The translations under genes and the position numbers were made by a program. This document shows, piece by piece, positions 1-8,594 of a DNA stretch of 64,000 nucleotides; positions within the stretch are counted from its first letter, which is position 1; each line of letters begins with the position of its first letter. The notes below the pieces were generated by a model that was not told where the DNA came from, searched no databases, and saw only the letters and a program-made list of their open reading frames with translations. The stretch covers positions 1 through 64,000 of the forward strand of contig DIFM01000038.1 of assembly GCA_002419135.1 (NCBI GenBank), written 5' to 3'. Source of the DNA: Dehalococcoidia bacterium UBA5748 (GTDB lineage Bacteria > Chloroflexota > Dehalococcoidia > Dehalococcoidales > UBA5627).

Positions 1-434
1 CTGTGGACTTTTTCAGAGTTTCCCTGAATAATTTCCGCCAGCGTGATGCCACGCATTTCATCATCCAGATTTTGTTGTAACTTCTGCAATTTGTAGGATA
101 CCGGGCAGGGCTTCGCCGTGACACAATTATCATCATCAAGCAAGCACGGACGAATTATTATTCGCCCCTGTACAGCATCGACAACTTCCAACAGGCTTAT
201 ATCACAAGGGTTCTTCGCCAGTGAAAAACCTCCGTTAACACCCTTAAAACTCTTAAGTATTTTTGCCCTGCGCAGTTTTTGCAGTATTTTATATGCAAAA
301 TCTACCGGAATATTCTGCCCTTCCACTAAAACCGCTGCCGTCACCGGGGAAGCTGCATCTGTTAACGCCAGAAAAACAAGCATACGCATAGCATAATCGG
401 TGTCGGATTTAATTAAAAAAACTTTACCGTCCAT
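1..434 (-). CDS. Rrf2-family transcriptional regulator (C-terminus cut by window edge)
   Basis: The reading frame opens with ATG at 434 and runs off the left edge without a stop, giving about 144 residues. The N-terminus (MDGKVFLIKSDTDYAMRML) and the winged-helix segment ending in FKGVNGGFSLAKNP are typical of Rrf2 proteins. Three cysteines follow at CX6CX5C spacing (RPC-LLDDDN-C-VTAKP-C), close to the CX5CX5C ligand set that holds an Fe-S cluster in IscR and related regulators. By family it should be a DNA-binding regulator that senses Fe-S status, redox state or a gas. Its targets are not visible, because the downstream genes lie outside the window. Confidence 0.85.
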   Translation of the reverse strand, partial: MDGKVFLIKSDTDYAMRMLVFLALTDAASPVTAAVLVEGQNIPVDFAYKILQKLRRAKILKSFKGVNGGFSLAKNPCDISLLEVVDAVQGRIIIRPCLLDDDNCVTAKPCPVSYKLQKLQQNLDDEMRGITLAEIIQGNSEKVH

Positions 435-521
435 AATGGACAATTTTAGTCCGATATCTATCGACTGTCAATATGCTCATACATCATCAGGGAACATCTG
501 AACTTATTATATAAACCGATG

Positions 522-782
522 TTATTGTTTATTATATTTTAATTTAGCACACAACATACTAACGACCAGAATAATTGTTATAGCATTCCAAAAAATAACG
601 GCCGGCAAATCCAGAGCAATTCCGTATGCCAGCCAGAACGAAACGCCCACTCCGAAAAAGATATTAAATGTAAGGCTGATTTCCCGTGCGCTTTTAAGCC
701 GGTACAGCCGTACAACCTGCGGAATTAAAGATGTGGTTGTAAAAAAACCGCCTACCAGACCCAGTATTTCCTGCCACTCCAA
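522..782 (-). CDS. SemiSWEET / PQ-loop sugar transporter
   Basis: An 86-residue membrane protein with three predicted helices and the SLIPQ loop near residue 18, the PQ-loop signature of bacterial SemiSWEETs. These proteins dimerise to form a sugar-permeable pore. Length and helix number fit the family (about 85-100 residues). The start is TTG at 782, supported by a GGAGGG ribosome site 8 bases upstream. It stands alone. The substrate cannot be read from the sequence. Confidence 0.85.
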   Translation of the reverse strand: MEWQEILGLVGGFFTTTSLIPQVVRLYRLKSAREISLTFNIFFGVGVSFWLAYGIALDLPAVIFWNAITIILVVSMLCAKLKYNKQ

Positions 783-977
783 ATTCTTTTCCCTCCCGAA
801 ACCGGCTCAAATTATTCCCATATTATATCGCTGCTGCTTCATTATTTACAGTGATTGGTAAAATTTAAGAAAAACATATTAACAACATCTATTCTCCATA
901 ATTTCTCCACATTGCTTTTGTATAATAATAATCATCCGGGGAAAAACCGGATAAAGAATAAATAATGGAGGACTATA

Positions 978-1562
978 GTGAAGAAAAAATTGACAATTGC
1001 AATCGGGTTACTGCTGGTTGCAGGCCTGTTGTTCGTGGGAGTCGGAGGCTCTGCCCTGTCTGCCGGCCCGGCAAATGACACCGCAGCTTTTTCAATCGGG
1101 GCAGGAACAGAAGCCCAAACGCCAAACGGTACATGCGCAGTTAGCGGGATGTCACAAATGGGAGGCATCTGCTCAGCTGACGTATGCGCTACCGTTTGCG
1201 AATTGCTCGGCATAACACAGGATGAACTACAATTACAGCGCCTGGACGGATTGAGCATGGTGGAGATTGCAGCCGGCTACGGAGTAACTGAAGATGAACT
1301 GGTAGAGGCTATTATGGCTGTTAAAACCGCTAACTTGCAGGAACTTGTAGCCGATGGAACAATTACACAGGAAGAGGCTGATTTAATGCTTCAGAATATG
1401 CTGGAGAGAACTTACGAAATGGTTAACGCCACCCAGGTCGGGCATTTCGGAGGCAACGGCAATCAGAGCGGCAACCAAAACGGAAAATCCAACAGCTGGG
1501 GCGAATGCAGTGACGGAACCGGTCCCGGCGACGGGCATCAATGGGGAAAGCAAGCCCGATAA
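978..1562 (+). CDS. small exported protein, Gly/Asn/His-rich tail
   Basis: A 194-residue protein starting at GTG 978 with GGAGG six bases upstream. Residues 1-29 form a signal peptide (KKK followed by a hydrophobic run, then ALSAGPA). The mature part has four cysteines close together (about residues 53-75), then an acidic helical region with two pseudo-repeated segments (ITQDELQLQRLDGLS and GVTEDELVEAIMAVK), and a tail rich in Gly, Asn and His ending in GPGDGHQWGKQAR. No catalytic motif is visible. It lies 120 bp upstream of a two-component system on the same strand but is separated by a hairpin. A role as partner or target of that sensor, for example in metal or envelope stress, is only a guess. 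Confidence 0.75.
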   Translation: MKKKLTIAIGLLLVAGLLFVGVGGSALSAGPANDTAAFSIGAGTEAQTPNGTCAVSGMSQMGGICSADVCATVCELLGITQDELQLQRLDGLSMVEIAAGYGVTEDELVEAIMAVKTANLQELVADGTITQEEADLMLQNMLERTYEMVNATQVGHFGGNGNQSGNQNGKSNSWGECSDGTGPGDGHQWGKQAR

Positions 1563-1584
1563 TCCCTTAAAAAATCATGGCAGT

Positions 1585-1616
1585 TAGAGGCAGGTATATA
1601 CCTGCCTCTAATATTA
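1585..1616 (+). terminator. hairpin terminator after the exported protein
   Basis: A 12-bp stem (TAGAGGCAGGTA / TACCTGCCTCTA) with a very short loop is followed by an AT-rich stretch. It separates the exported-protein gene from the response regulator. Confidence 0.65.
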
Positions 1617-1681
1617 TTACTTGCCAAACTTAAAATATGTGAGTAAGATTATTTTCAGGCAAAACAGGAGAAATCCGGATA

Positions 1682-2371
1682 ATGGGCAAGAAAATTCTGG
1701 TTGTAGATGATGAAAAGAAGATAACGGAAATAGTTACCGCTTATCTCGAGAGAGACAATTATTCCGTTATCACAGCTTACGACGGACAGGCGGCGCTGGA
1801 TGCTGTTAAAAAATACTCTCCTGATTTGATAATCCTCGACCTGATGCTCCCCGAGATTTCCGGATGGGACGTTTGTCGTATGCTGCGAAAAGACTCCGGC
1901 ATTCCCATAATAATGCTGACCGCCCGTGACGAAACAGCTGATAAAATCGTAGGGCTCGAACTGGGAGCGGATGATTATATTACCAAGCCGTTCGATGCCA
2001 AGGAACTGGTATCACGTGTAAAAGCAGTATTGCGCCGTTATGAAGTGGCTCTTAGCGCTACTCCGAATAAAATTTGTGCCGCAGATTTAACAATCGATAT
2101 TGAGCGGCGGCTTGTAACCCGGGGAGAGCAGAACATTGAACTGACCCCTATCGAATTCGACCTTTTGCAACTGCTTGCCAGACATCCGGGGCGGGTATTC
2201 AGCCGAATGCACCTACTCGACAGCATCCAGGGAGATGCTTACGACGGCTATGAACGCACCATCGATAGCCATATCAAGAATCTGCGTAAGAAAATAGAAC
2301 CGGAGCCGGAAAAACCCGTATACATTATCACTGTTTACGGTGTGGGATATAAAATGGGGGCCGGCGCGTGA
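1682..2371 (+). CDS. OmpR/PhoB-family response regulator
   Basis: A 229-residue protein with a receiver domain (about 1-120) and a winged-helix output domain (about 130-227). The receiver has the acidic pair D9-D10, phosphoacceptor D53 (LDLMLP), T80 and K102 (KPF), so it looks active. The output domain carries the usual LTPIEFDLL and GYKM end motifs. The stop overlaps the GTG start of the kinase by four bases, so the two form a cotranscribed and probably translationally coupled pair. The signal is unknown. Confidence 0.95.
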   Translation: MGKKILVVDDEKKITEIVTAYLERDNYSVITAYDGQAALDAVKKYSPDLIILDLMLPEISGWDVCRMLRKDSGIPIIMLTARDETADKIVGLELGADDYITKPFDAKELVSRVKAVLRRYEVALSATPNKICAADLTIDIERRLVTRGEQNIELTPIEFDLLQLLARHPGRVFSRMHLLDSIQGDAYDGYERTIDSHIKNLRKKIEPEPEKPVYIITVYGVGYKMGAGA

Positions 2372-3801
2372 ATAGGCTTGGCTGGAAGCTGACCGGAACG
2401 ATTTTACTGGTGGTCGCCGTCTGTATCAGCTTAATGGCAATTATGGTCAATCTTATCACTACCAGCGAGTTCAACCGGTATGTCAGCCAGAGTAATATGT
2501 CCCGCATACAAAACATCGCAGACAGTATCGGAGACTTTTACAACACAGAAAAAAACTGGGCGGAGATAGATGAAGTTATAGATACACTGGTGTGGTCGGC
2601 TAATGCCCGCATAGTAGTAGCCGATAATTCCGGTGTGATTGTTGGCGATAGCGAGAATGAATGGCTGGCTGAATATTCTGATGCTGTCGGGCTGGATAAC
2701 GGAACACCGATAACAGTTTCCGGCAATTCGGTAGGAGAGTTATTTGTTTTTACTTCTACAAACGGGAGCGGAAAGGGTTCCGGACATATGGGAGGACAGG
2801 GGCAACAATGGGTCCAATACACCGATAATTCAAATATGATTCTCGATATCACTCAACAGGATTTCATAGAGCAGGTAAACAGAGCCATCTGGATATCCGC
2901 GATAATTGGTATTGCAGTTGCCCTCATTCTCGGTTTTCTGTTGACACAATACCTGATTAATCCCATCAAAGCGCTGACCGGCGGCGCCGGCCATATTGCG
3001 GGTGGCGACCTGGGGTACAGAGTAAAAGTAAGTTCGGGAGATGAAATAGGCGAATTAACAGAGACCTTTAATACTATGGCTTCAAGATTGGAAGCGAGTG
3101 AGCAAACACGAAAACAACTTATGGCTGATATAACGCATGAATTAAAGACGCCGCTGACGGTCATCGGAGGCACGGTAGACGGTATTATAGACGGTGTTTT
3201 CAATCCGGATTTAAAACATTTGGGAACCATAAAAGAACAAACTGTCATGCTCACAAGATTAATCGAAGACCTGCGCGATATCTCTCTGGCAGAAACAGGG
3301 CAACTCAAGCTGGAAAAGACCTATTCAGATATCTCTGAACTGACCGGGCAGGTTGTCATGCAATTCGAAAAATCAGCCGCTGAAAAAGGGCTACAGCTGC
3401 AATTTAATGATATGCCGGCTCTTCCCAAACTGCTGATCGACCCGGCACGTATAAAACAGGCTATTACCAACCTGCTTACCAACGCCATACGGCACACCCC
3501 CGCAAACGGTACGATTTCAATTTCGATTGAAGACAGAAATAAGAGTGAGCATTTCGGCAAAAAACACATCCTTATAAGCGTTTCCGATACGGGAGAAGGC
3601 ATCCCTCCTGAGCATTTGCCACATATCTTCGACAGATTCTACAGGGCAAAAACAGCCCGCTCAAGAAACGACGGGGGGACAGGCTTGGGGCTTGCCATTG
3701 CCAGCCAGATGATACAGGCGCACGGTGGAAGCCTGTGGGTGGAAAGCGAACCGGGAACCGGGAGCACTTTTTTCATAGCACTGCCGATCGATATAGGCTG
3801 A
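2368..3801 (+). CDS. membrane sensor histidine kinase
   Basis: A 477-residue kinase. Helix 1 is at about 10-31, an extracytoplasmic sensor at about 32-172, and helix 2 at about 173-196. A HAMP domain follows, then a dimerisation/phosphoacceptor region with H257 (DITHELKTP), and a HATPase_c domain with N box (LLTNAIRH), G1 (DTGEGIP), F (FDRFYR) and G2 (GGTGLGLAI). The sensor loop contains an unusual Gly/Ser/His stretch near residues 132-148 (NGSGKGSGHMGGQGQQW). Together with the Gly/His-rich exported protein just upstream, this hints at a shared ligand, possibly a metal. The architecture is BaeS-like. Start GTG 2368 overlaps the regulator's stop. Confidence 0.93.
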   Translation: MNRLGWKLTGTILLVVAVCISLMAIMVNLITTSEFNRYVSQSNMSRIQNIADSIGDFYNTEKNWAEIDEVIDTLVWSANARIVVADNSGVIVGDSENEWLAEYSDAVGLDNGTPITVSGNSVGELFVFTSTNGSGKGSGHMGGQGQQWVQYTDNSNMILDITQQDFIEQVNRAIWISAIIGIAVALILGFLLTQYLINPIKALTGGAGHIAGGDLGYRVKVSSGDEIGELTETFNTMASRLEASEQTRKQLMADITHELKTPLTVIGGTVDGIIDGVFNPDLKHLGTIKEQTVMLTRLIEDLRDISLAETGQLKLEKTYSDISELTGQVVMQFEKSAAEKGLQLQFNDMPALPKLLIDPARIKQAITNLLTNAIRHTPANGTISISIEDRNKSEHFGKKHILISVSDTGEGIPPEHLPHIFDRFYRAKTARSRNDGGTGLGLAIASQMIQAHGGSLWVESEPGTGSTFFIALPIDIG

Positions 3802-4056
3802 AAAGGTTATATCAAAAAGATTTCGATTGACGGTGATTCACAGTTATAAAAGCGACGTATTGCCACATAGTCGTATTTTTATCTAACGACCGAATTCGCC
3901 ACGACTTTCGATAGACATATATATCATTCCTCTTTCCCGCATAAAAAGACGGATTATTTTCAATTCCCTGTTTTTTACCCTATCCTCAGCCCTAACCCTG
4001 CGTTATATATATTAGAAAACAGAATAACACTATATATAATCAAAGGAGGAATCAAA

Positions 4057-4812
4057 ATGAGTAAAAAGTTGTTATCTGTGGTAGGCATTACCTTGGCATC
4101 GCTGGTACTTTTAGCCGTAGGCGCTTTCGGATTTGCGCTGTCTTCCGATAAAACGTCGACCGGCATAGTCAGCCAGCAAAATGTGGGCATATGGGTAAAC
4201 GGCACAGGTGAAGTGACAGTTGTCCCCGATATTGCTGTTTTAAACCTGGGTGTTTATGTCCAAATGGATACGTTGGAAGCAGCTCAGGCGCAGGCAGCAG
4301 AATCCATGGCTGCCATTATGGCAGTGCTCGAAAGCTACGATATCGATGAAAAAGACATCCAAACGAGCAACTACAATGTTTCTCCCATGTGGAATTGGGA
4401 CAAGGATGGTAACAGATTCTTATCCGGCTATTATGTATCAAATACGGTTACCGTTAAAGTCAGGAATACCGACGATACCGGCAGCCTTATCGATGCCGTG
4501 GTTGACGCCGGCGGCGAATACACTGTTATCAACGGCATAAGTTTTACGGTTGACGATACTGAGGCTTACTATACCGAAGCCCGCGCCAAAGCGATTGCCA
4601 ACGCCATAGCCAAAGCGACTCAGATTGCCGAATTAACCGGTGTTACCCTCGGCGACCCGAATTATATTGTAGATAACAGCAGCAACTATGGTCCCATCTA
4701 CTACTATCCGGCTTATGATAAAGAAAGACCCGACGGGCAAGCGCCTACCATCATCAGCACCGGCGAAGTCAAAATATCCACCGGCATACAAATAGTATTC
4801 GATATCAATTAG
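4057..4812 (+). CDS. SIMPL-domain (DUF541) exported protein
   Basis: A 251-residue protein with an N-terminal signal or anchor (about 5-28) followed by a SIMPL/DUF541 domain. It begins with VNGTGEVTVVPDIAVLNLGV and contains the typical TSNYNVSPMW and YYVSNTVTVKVRN segments. Members of this family (BP26/OMP28-like) are periplasmic or surface proteins of poorly defined role, linked in some species to oxidative stress. GGAGG lies a few bases before the ATG. It is monocistronic, closed by the hairpin at 4851. Confidence 0.87.
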   Translation: MSKKLLSVVGITLASLVLLAVGAFGFALSSDKTSTGIVSQQNVGIWVNGTGEVTVVPDIAVLNLGVYVQMDTLEAAQAQAAESMAAIMAVLESYDIDEKDIQTSNYNVSPMWNWDKDGNRFLSGYYVSNTVTVKVRNTDDTGSLIDAVVDAGGEYTVINGISFTVDDTEAYYTEARAKAIANAIAKATQIAELTGVTLGDPNYIVDNSSNYGPIYYYPAYDKERPDGQAPTIISTGEVKISTGIQIVFDIN

Positions 4813-4850
4813 AAGATGAAACAACGATAGATTAATAAGAAGTAAACGTC

Positions 4851-4881
4851 AGAGAGGCGGATTAAATAATCCGCCTCTCTT
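4851..4881. terminator. bidirectional terminator between SIMPL gene and mgsA
   Basis: A perfect stem, AGAGAGGCGGATTA paired with TAATCCGCCTCTCT, is followed by TTTA on the plus strand. It sits between two convergent genes and probably serves both. Confidence 0.75.
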
Positions 4882-4909
4882 TATGAGAGAAAATTATAGA
4901 GCATAGCCA

Positions 4910-5299
4910 TTACAATCCGGCTTTTTCAAAAAGCAGATTCAGTACCGATTCGGCAGTCGCCAGGTTGGTTGCCAGCGCCGTATTGTGGACATCGCAAACG
5001 CGCAGAAGAGCAGAGATATCCGGTTCGTGCGGCTGTGCAAATAGAGGGTCGCGTAAAAAGATAACCGCTTCCAGTTTTCCCTCCGCCACCATAGCACCCA
5101 CCTGCTGGTCGCCGCCCATCGGACCGCTCTGCAGCAGAGTTACCGGTATTCCGGTGTTATCCTTTATGAGCTGTCCGGTTGTTTTGGTAGCCACAAGATT
5201 AAAATTCGACAGCTTTTCCTTATTCTTTTTCACCAACTCGACTATAGCTCCCTTTTTGGCGTCGTGAGCAACCATTGCAATAGTATATTCTTTCATCAT
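4910..5299 (-). CDS. mgsA: methylglyoxal synthase
   Basis: A 129-residue enzyme converting dihydroxyacetone phosphate to methylglyoxal and phosphate, a bypass used when phosphorylated sugars accumulate. The family motifs are present in order: AMVAHDAKK at the N-terminus, ATKTTGQLI, LQSGPMGGDQQVGAMV with the catalytic aspartate in GGDQQ, and FLRDPLFAQPHEPD. Length matches the small bacterial form (about 125-150). There are two adjacent ATG codons, preceded by GGTGAG. It is a single-gene unit facing the SIMPL gene. Confidence 0.95.
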   Translation of the reverse strand: MMKEYTIAMVAHDAKKGAIVELVKKNKEKLSNFNLVATKTTGQLIKDNTGIPVTLLQSGPMGGDQQVGAMVAEGKLEAVIFLRDPLFAQPHEPDISALLRVCDVHNTALATNLATAESVLNLLFEKAGL

Positions 5300-5391
5300 C
5301 TCACCCGTTTTTTAATCGTTGTACATATCCAAATCTACTATAAATTAAGAAAAGGGTCAAGAGAGAAACGGCAATAATAGCATAATTCCTG

Positions 5392-5437
5392 TTGACAAGC
5401 CGATTCGCTTACTATAGACTGTTAGCGTATTGCTAAC
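5392..5437 (+). promoter_or_regulatory. promoter with palindromic operator upstream of marR
   Basis: TTGACA at 5392-5397 is followed about 15-17 bases later by TATAGACT (5413-5420). Immediately after comes a perfect inverted repeat, GTTAGC-N5-GCTAAC (5421-5437), placed at the expected transcription start. A dyad there is the usual layout for MarR autorepression. Confidence 0.65.
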
Positions 5438-5513
5438 TAATTAAGTAACGATATAACCCCAATACATCTTAGTTGCAATCTTTACCAGCCTAAGTAAAAA
5501 CGGTTTATAAGCA

Positions 5514-5996
5514 ATGAACAAAACAGAATTAATCCAGAAAGCGGTTAGTTTCCAAAAAGAAATCAATCGCCTGATAATGGGATACAGGACTGAAAAATGG
5601 CTTGCCTTGAATATTACTATTACTCAGCTTAAGAGCTTAATCTATATCTATAATAAAGGAAAAGCCAGCTTTAAAGACCTTGCCGGAGCGCTCAATGTTT
5701 CACCACCTGTAGTTACCGGCATTGTAGACAGATTAACATCACAAGATATTATCAAGCGCATAGGCAGTACCGACGACCGCCGTATACAATGGCTTACAAT
5801 TACCGAGAAGGGGAAAAAGCTGTTAAATGATATCCGTCAGGATTCAAGCGAAGAGATGGTTAAAATGCTTGAGGTTTTAAGTGAAGAGGATATTGCTGCT
5901 TTGGTACAGGGGTTCAGCGCCCTGATGAAGAATGCTGAAAACAGCATTAAAGGTGGTGAGCGACTCGCCATTGCAACAAACAACAGGCAGTCCTGA
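5514..5996 (+). CDS. MarR-family transcriptional regulator
   Basis: A 160-residue winged-helix protein. The recognition helix region (FKDLAGALNVSPPVVTGIVDRL, about 61-82) and the wing (IKRIGSTDDRRIQWLTITEKGKKLL, about 86-110) are canonical, with the conserved DDRR. It is followed 37 bases later by degV on the same strand, so the two are likely one operon controlled by the dyad at 5421. The ligand is unknown. Confidence 0.92.
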   Translation: MNKTELIQKAVSFQKEINRLIMGYRTEKWLALNITITQLKSLIYIYNKGKASFKDLAGALNVSPPVVTGIVDRLTSQDIIKRIGSTDDRRIQWLTITEKGKKLLNDIRQDSSEEMVKMLEVLSEEDIAALVQGFSALMKNAENSIKGGERLAIATNNRQS

Positions 5997-6033
5997 TGGC
6001 TGATTATAAAATATATATAGAGAGGTAAACATT

Positions 6034-6888
6034 ATGGCAGTAAAAATAGTAACCGACAGCAGCGCAGATATCCCACCGGAGCTATTAAAAGAATTTGACA
6101 TCACCGTTGTTCCGCTGTACGTCAGATTTGGAAACGACGTATTCAAAGATAAAGTAGATATTTCCAATGAAGAGTTTTACAAAAGACTGGTAAGCGGCGA
6201 TGTTTTTCCTGCCACCTCCCAGCCTCCCCCTCTCGACTTTAAGCAGGTTTACGAAGAATTGGCAAAGGATGCAGACGGCATAGTATCGGTGCATATTTCG
6301 GGAAAATTAAGCGGTACGACTCCATCGGCGCTGCAAGCTCGGGAATCCATGCAAAGCTCCTGCCCTATCGAAATAATCGATTCGCTCTCGATTACCAACG
6401 GACTGGGGATGGTGTGTCTCGAAGCTGCCAGAGCTGCCAAAACAGGCAAAAAAATGGAAGAGGTGGTAAAGATTGCCAGGGATGCAGTTCCTGAAATACA
6501 TTTGATGGTCATTTTTGATACCTTAAAATATCTGGCCAAAGGCGGACGTATCGGAAAGGCCAGTAGCCTGATGGGAGCCGTGTTGAATATCAAACCGCTT
6601 ATCGGCTTGAAGGATGGCGAAGTCGTCCCTCTTGGGAAAGCACGCAGTTACTCCAAAGCTATGGAACAGCAATACGAATTCGTAGAGAAAACAATCAGGG
6701 AAGGCGATGTTAAAGAAATATCCGTAATGTACAATACCAACAAAAATGCAGCCGATATACTTGCGGAGCGAATTGCTCCTCTCTATCCGAGAGAAAAGAT
6801 ACTAATGGGAGAAATCGGACCCATACTGGGAACTCACGGCGGACCGAATATGCTGGGGGTCTGCCTGCGAGGTAAGTTAGCAAAATAG
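6034..6888 (+). CDS. DegV-family fatty-acid-binding protein
   Basis: A 284-residue DegV protein. It has the N-terminal KIVTDSSADIP motif, the FPATSQPPP loop, the fatty-acid-headgroup segment SGKLSGTTPSALQA, and the C-terminal GPILGTHGGPNMLGV motif. In Gram-positives these proteins (FakB) deliver exogenous fatty acids to the kinase FakA. No FakA is in the window. Its place directly behind a MarR regulator suggests regulation by a lipid-related ligand, which is inference. Confidence 0.92.
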   Translation: MAVKIVTDSSADIPPELLKEFDITVVPLYVRFGNDVFKDKVDISNEEFYKRLVSGDVFPATSQPPPLDFKQVYEELAKDADGIVSVHISGKLSGTTPSALQARESMQSSCPIEIIDSLSITNGLGMVCLEAARAAKTGKKMEEVVKIARDAVPEIHLMVIFDTLKYLAKGGRIGKASSLMGAVLNIKPLIGLKDGEVVPLGKARSYSKAMEQQYEFVEKTIREGDVKEISVMYNTNKNAADILAERIAPLYPREKILMGEIGPILGTHGGPNMLGVCLRGKLAK

Positions 6889-6930
6889 ACAATGCTGATG
6901 TTTTAAGACACAGTTTGCACTTAAATTGTC

Positions 6931-6965
6931 ATACCCCCTGCTTTATTGAACAGGGGGTATTTTTA
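6931..6965 (+). terminator. Rho-independent terminator after degV
   Basis: A ten-base stem (ATACCCCCTG / CAGGGGGTAT) with a ten-base loop is followed by TTTTT. Confidence 0.85.
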
Positions 6966-6982
6966 TCATATCGGCGATTTTA

Positions 6983-7549
6983 CTATAAATCCCCACCTCT
7001 TAATTCATCTATGAACGGTTGATATGCTAAACTGACCGCGTCATCATCCGGCAGACGGGCGCAAATAACGAGATTGTAGTAATCCTGGGCTATTTGTCCC
7101 TGTTGTTCTCGGTTGTAATCACGGAAGTGCTTCCCGACAGACCAATCCTGTGCCAGTCGTTGCCAGCCACCGTAATTATAACCTTCGTTCATCTGCGCCC
7201 GTAATGCCTGCGGAATATAGGCACAGCCGATTTTCTCAAACTGAAAAACGTGCACCAGTTCATGCACAACCAGAGATAAATCGGTTCTTGAACACCCGCT
7301 TTTCTTGGGAAAATTAATGGTATGAAAAAGGGTAAAGGCCCGGTTGCGGTTAAATTTGAATATTACAGAAAGGATTCTGCCTTCGGCAACCCTTACCCTT
7401 TCATAGCTGATTGCATTTGTACCCAGAACAGTTGACGCAGCGGACAATTCGGAAGACTTGAGAATACTGACAGAGGTTAGTAAATGCCAGATTTTCTCAA
7501 ACACCAGCGGGGCACGGATTTTATCCAATAACCTGCAAAACGTTTCCAT
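6983..7549 (-). CDS. putative zincin metallopeptidase (HELVH motif)
   Basis: A protein of about 188 residues starting at ATG 7549, which has AAGGG nine bases upstream. An ATG at 7642 gives a longer 219-residue version without a ribosome site. The motif VVHELVHVFQFEKIG (about residues 92-106) is an HExxH zinc-binding site followed by V-F-Q, as in DUF4157-like zincins. The third ligand is not certain. C-terminal residues include many Tyr/Gln/Asp but no recognised domain. There is no clear signal peptide from the short start. The substrate is unknown. It stands alone, convergent with degV. Confidence 0.65.
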   Translation of the reverse strand: METFCRLLDKIRAPLVFEKIWHLLTSVSILKSSELSAASTVLGTNAISYERVRVAEGRILSVIFKFNRNRAFTLFHTINFPKKSGCSRTDLSLVVHELVHVFQFEKIGCAYIPQALRAQMNEGYNYGGWQRLAQDWSVGKHFRDYNREQQGQIAQDYYNLVICARLPDDDAVSLAYQPFIDELRGGDL

Positions 7550-7755
7550 AATTTTAGACCCTTGGCGATACACGCCGAATACGCTAATACTATTATCCGC
7601 GCCGTACGCTGTCAAGATAACAAACAGGTTTTCATTTTTCAAAAAGATAGCGTTGTAGACATCCTATTTCTATGATTAGTTTTTACGAAAAATATATTGC
7701 TATAGGAATGGAATATAGAATATAATCAAAAACAACATTTTACGGGAGAATATTT

Positions 7756-8511
7756 ATGGAAGTAAAAGAAAATCCGCCGCGTCGCACTGCCTTGGTATGG
7801 ATGGGAGTTGCGGTTATAGGGATAATCGTCATTTTTTTACCCGGGATTATAGGAATGGACGGATTCGAAGGCGGCTATGCGGTTTCAGTCGCGGGGGTTC
7901 TTATATTTCTGACCGGATTGATTGCGGGTTTGCTCTATTTCAAACTGGCTAAAAGTGTCGATTCAATAATACGCAGTGAAAAGGTACTGGCACACTGGAC
8001 ATATACCCCGGAACAATGGAGGCAGTATACAGAGGAGGAGCATAAAGATAATGCTGCCGGCAAGTGGGGTCTCTTTATGTTAATCGCGGGCATCGCTGTT
8101 GTCATCGGTATAATTTTAGCCATTATCATAGGAGAAGATTTTCTATTAATTGCTCTGATAATCCTTGGAATAATCGCCGTTGCAGCACTGGCTGCTTTTT
8201 TCTCTACTACCGGCTCTTACCGCTATAATAAAAAACACCACGGGGAAGTTTATATTACGCCTGACGGGGTTTATTTCAACCGCCAGATGCATATTTGGAA
8301 AGGTTCGGGAAACAGGCTCGAGGAGGTTTTTTTCGATAATGAAAGAACCGCACTTTCGCGGCTCACTATTACATACTCTGCCCTAGCCGCTTACAAACGC
8401 AATTACTGGACATTAAGAATACCGGTTCCGCCCGGCGAGGAGGATAATGCACAAAGTATTGTCAATCGGATAGGGCAAACACACCTGCAATCCGGCGGCA
8501 ACTATATTTAA
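7756..8511 (+). CDS. integral membrane protein of unknown function
   Basis: A 251-residue protein with two helix pairs (about 12-30 and 40-62, then 103-125 and 130-150). A soluble segment of about 40 residues lies between the pairs (SVDSIIRSEKVLAHWTYTPE). A C-terminal soluble domain (about 155-251) contains GEVYITPDGVYFNRQMHIW, resembling the beta-rich bacterial PH-like domains often found after membrane helices; that resemblance is only by eye. An ATG follows GGGAG. It lies 83 bp before the nucleotidase gene and may be cotranscribed. Confidence 0.7.
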   Translation: MEVKENPPRRTALVWMGVAVIGIIVIFLPGIIGMDGFEGGYAVSVAGVLIFLTGLIAGLLYFKLAKSVDSIIRSEKVLAHWTYTPEQWRQYTEEEHKDNAAGKWGLFMLIAGIAVVIGIILAIIIGEDFLLIALIILGIIAVAALAAFFSTTGSYRYNKKHHGEVYITPDGVYFNRQMHIWKGSGNRLEEVFFDNERTALSRLTITYSALAAYKRNYWTLRIPVPPGEEDNAQSIVNRIGQTHLQSGGNYI

Positions 8512-8594
8512 ACAATGCCGACAGATGTGGTTAAAAAGACGATCTATAACAAAAAGGGTTAGATTGCTTTCTAAATAATTATAAGGAGGGGGGA

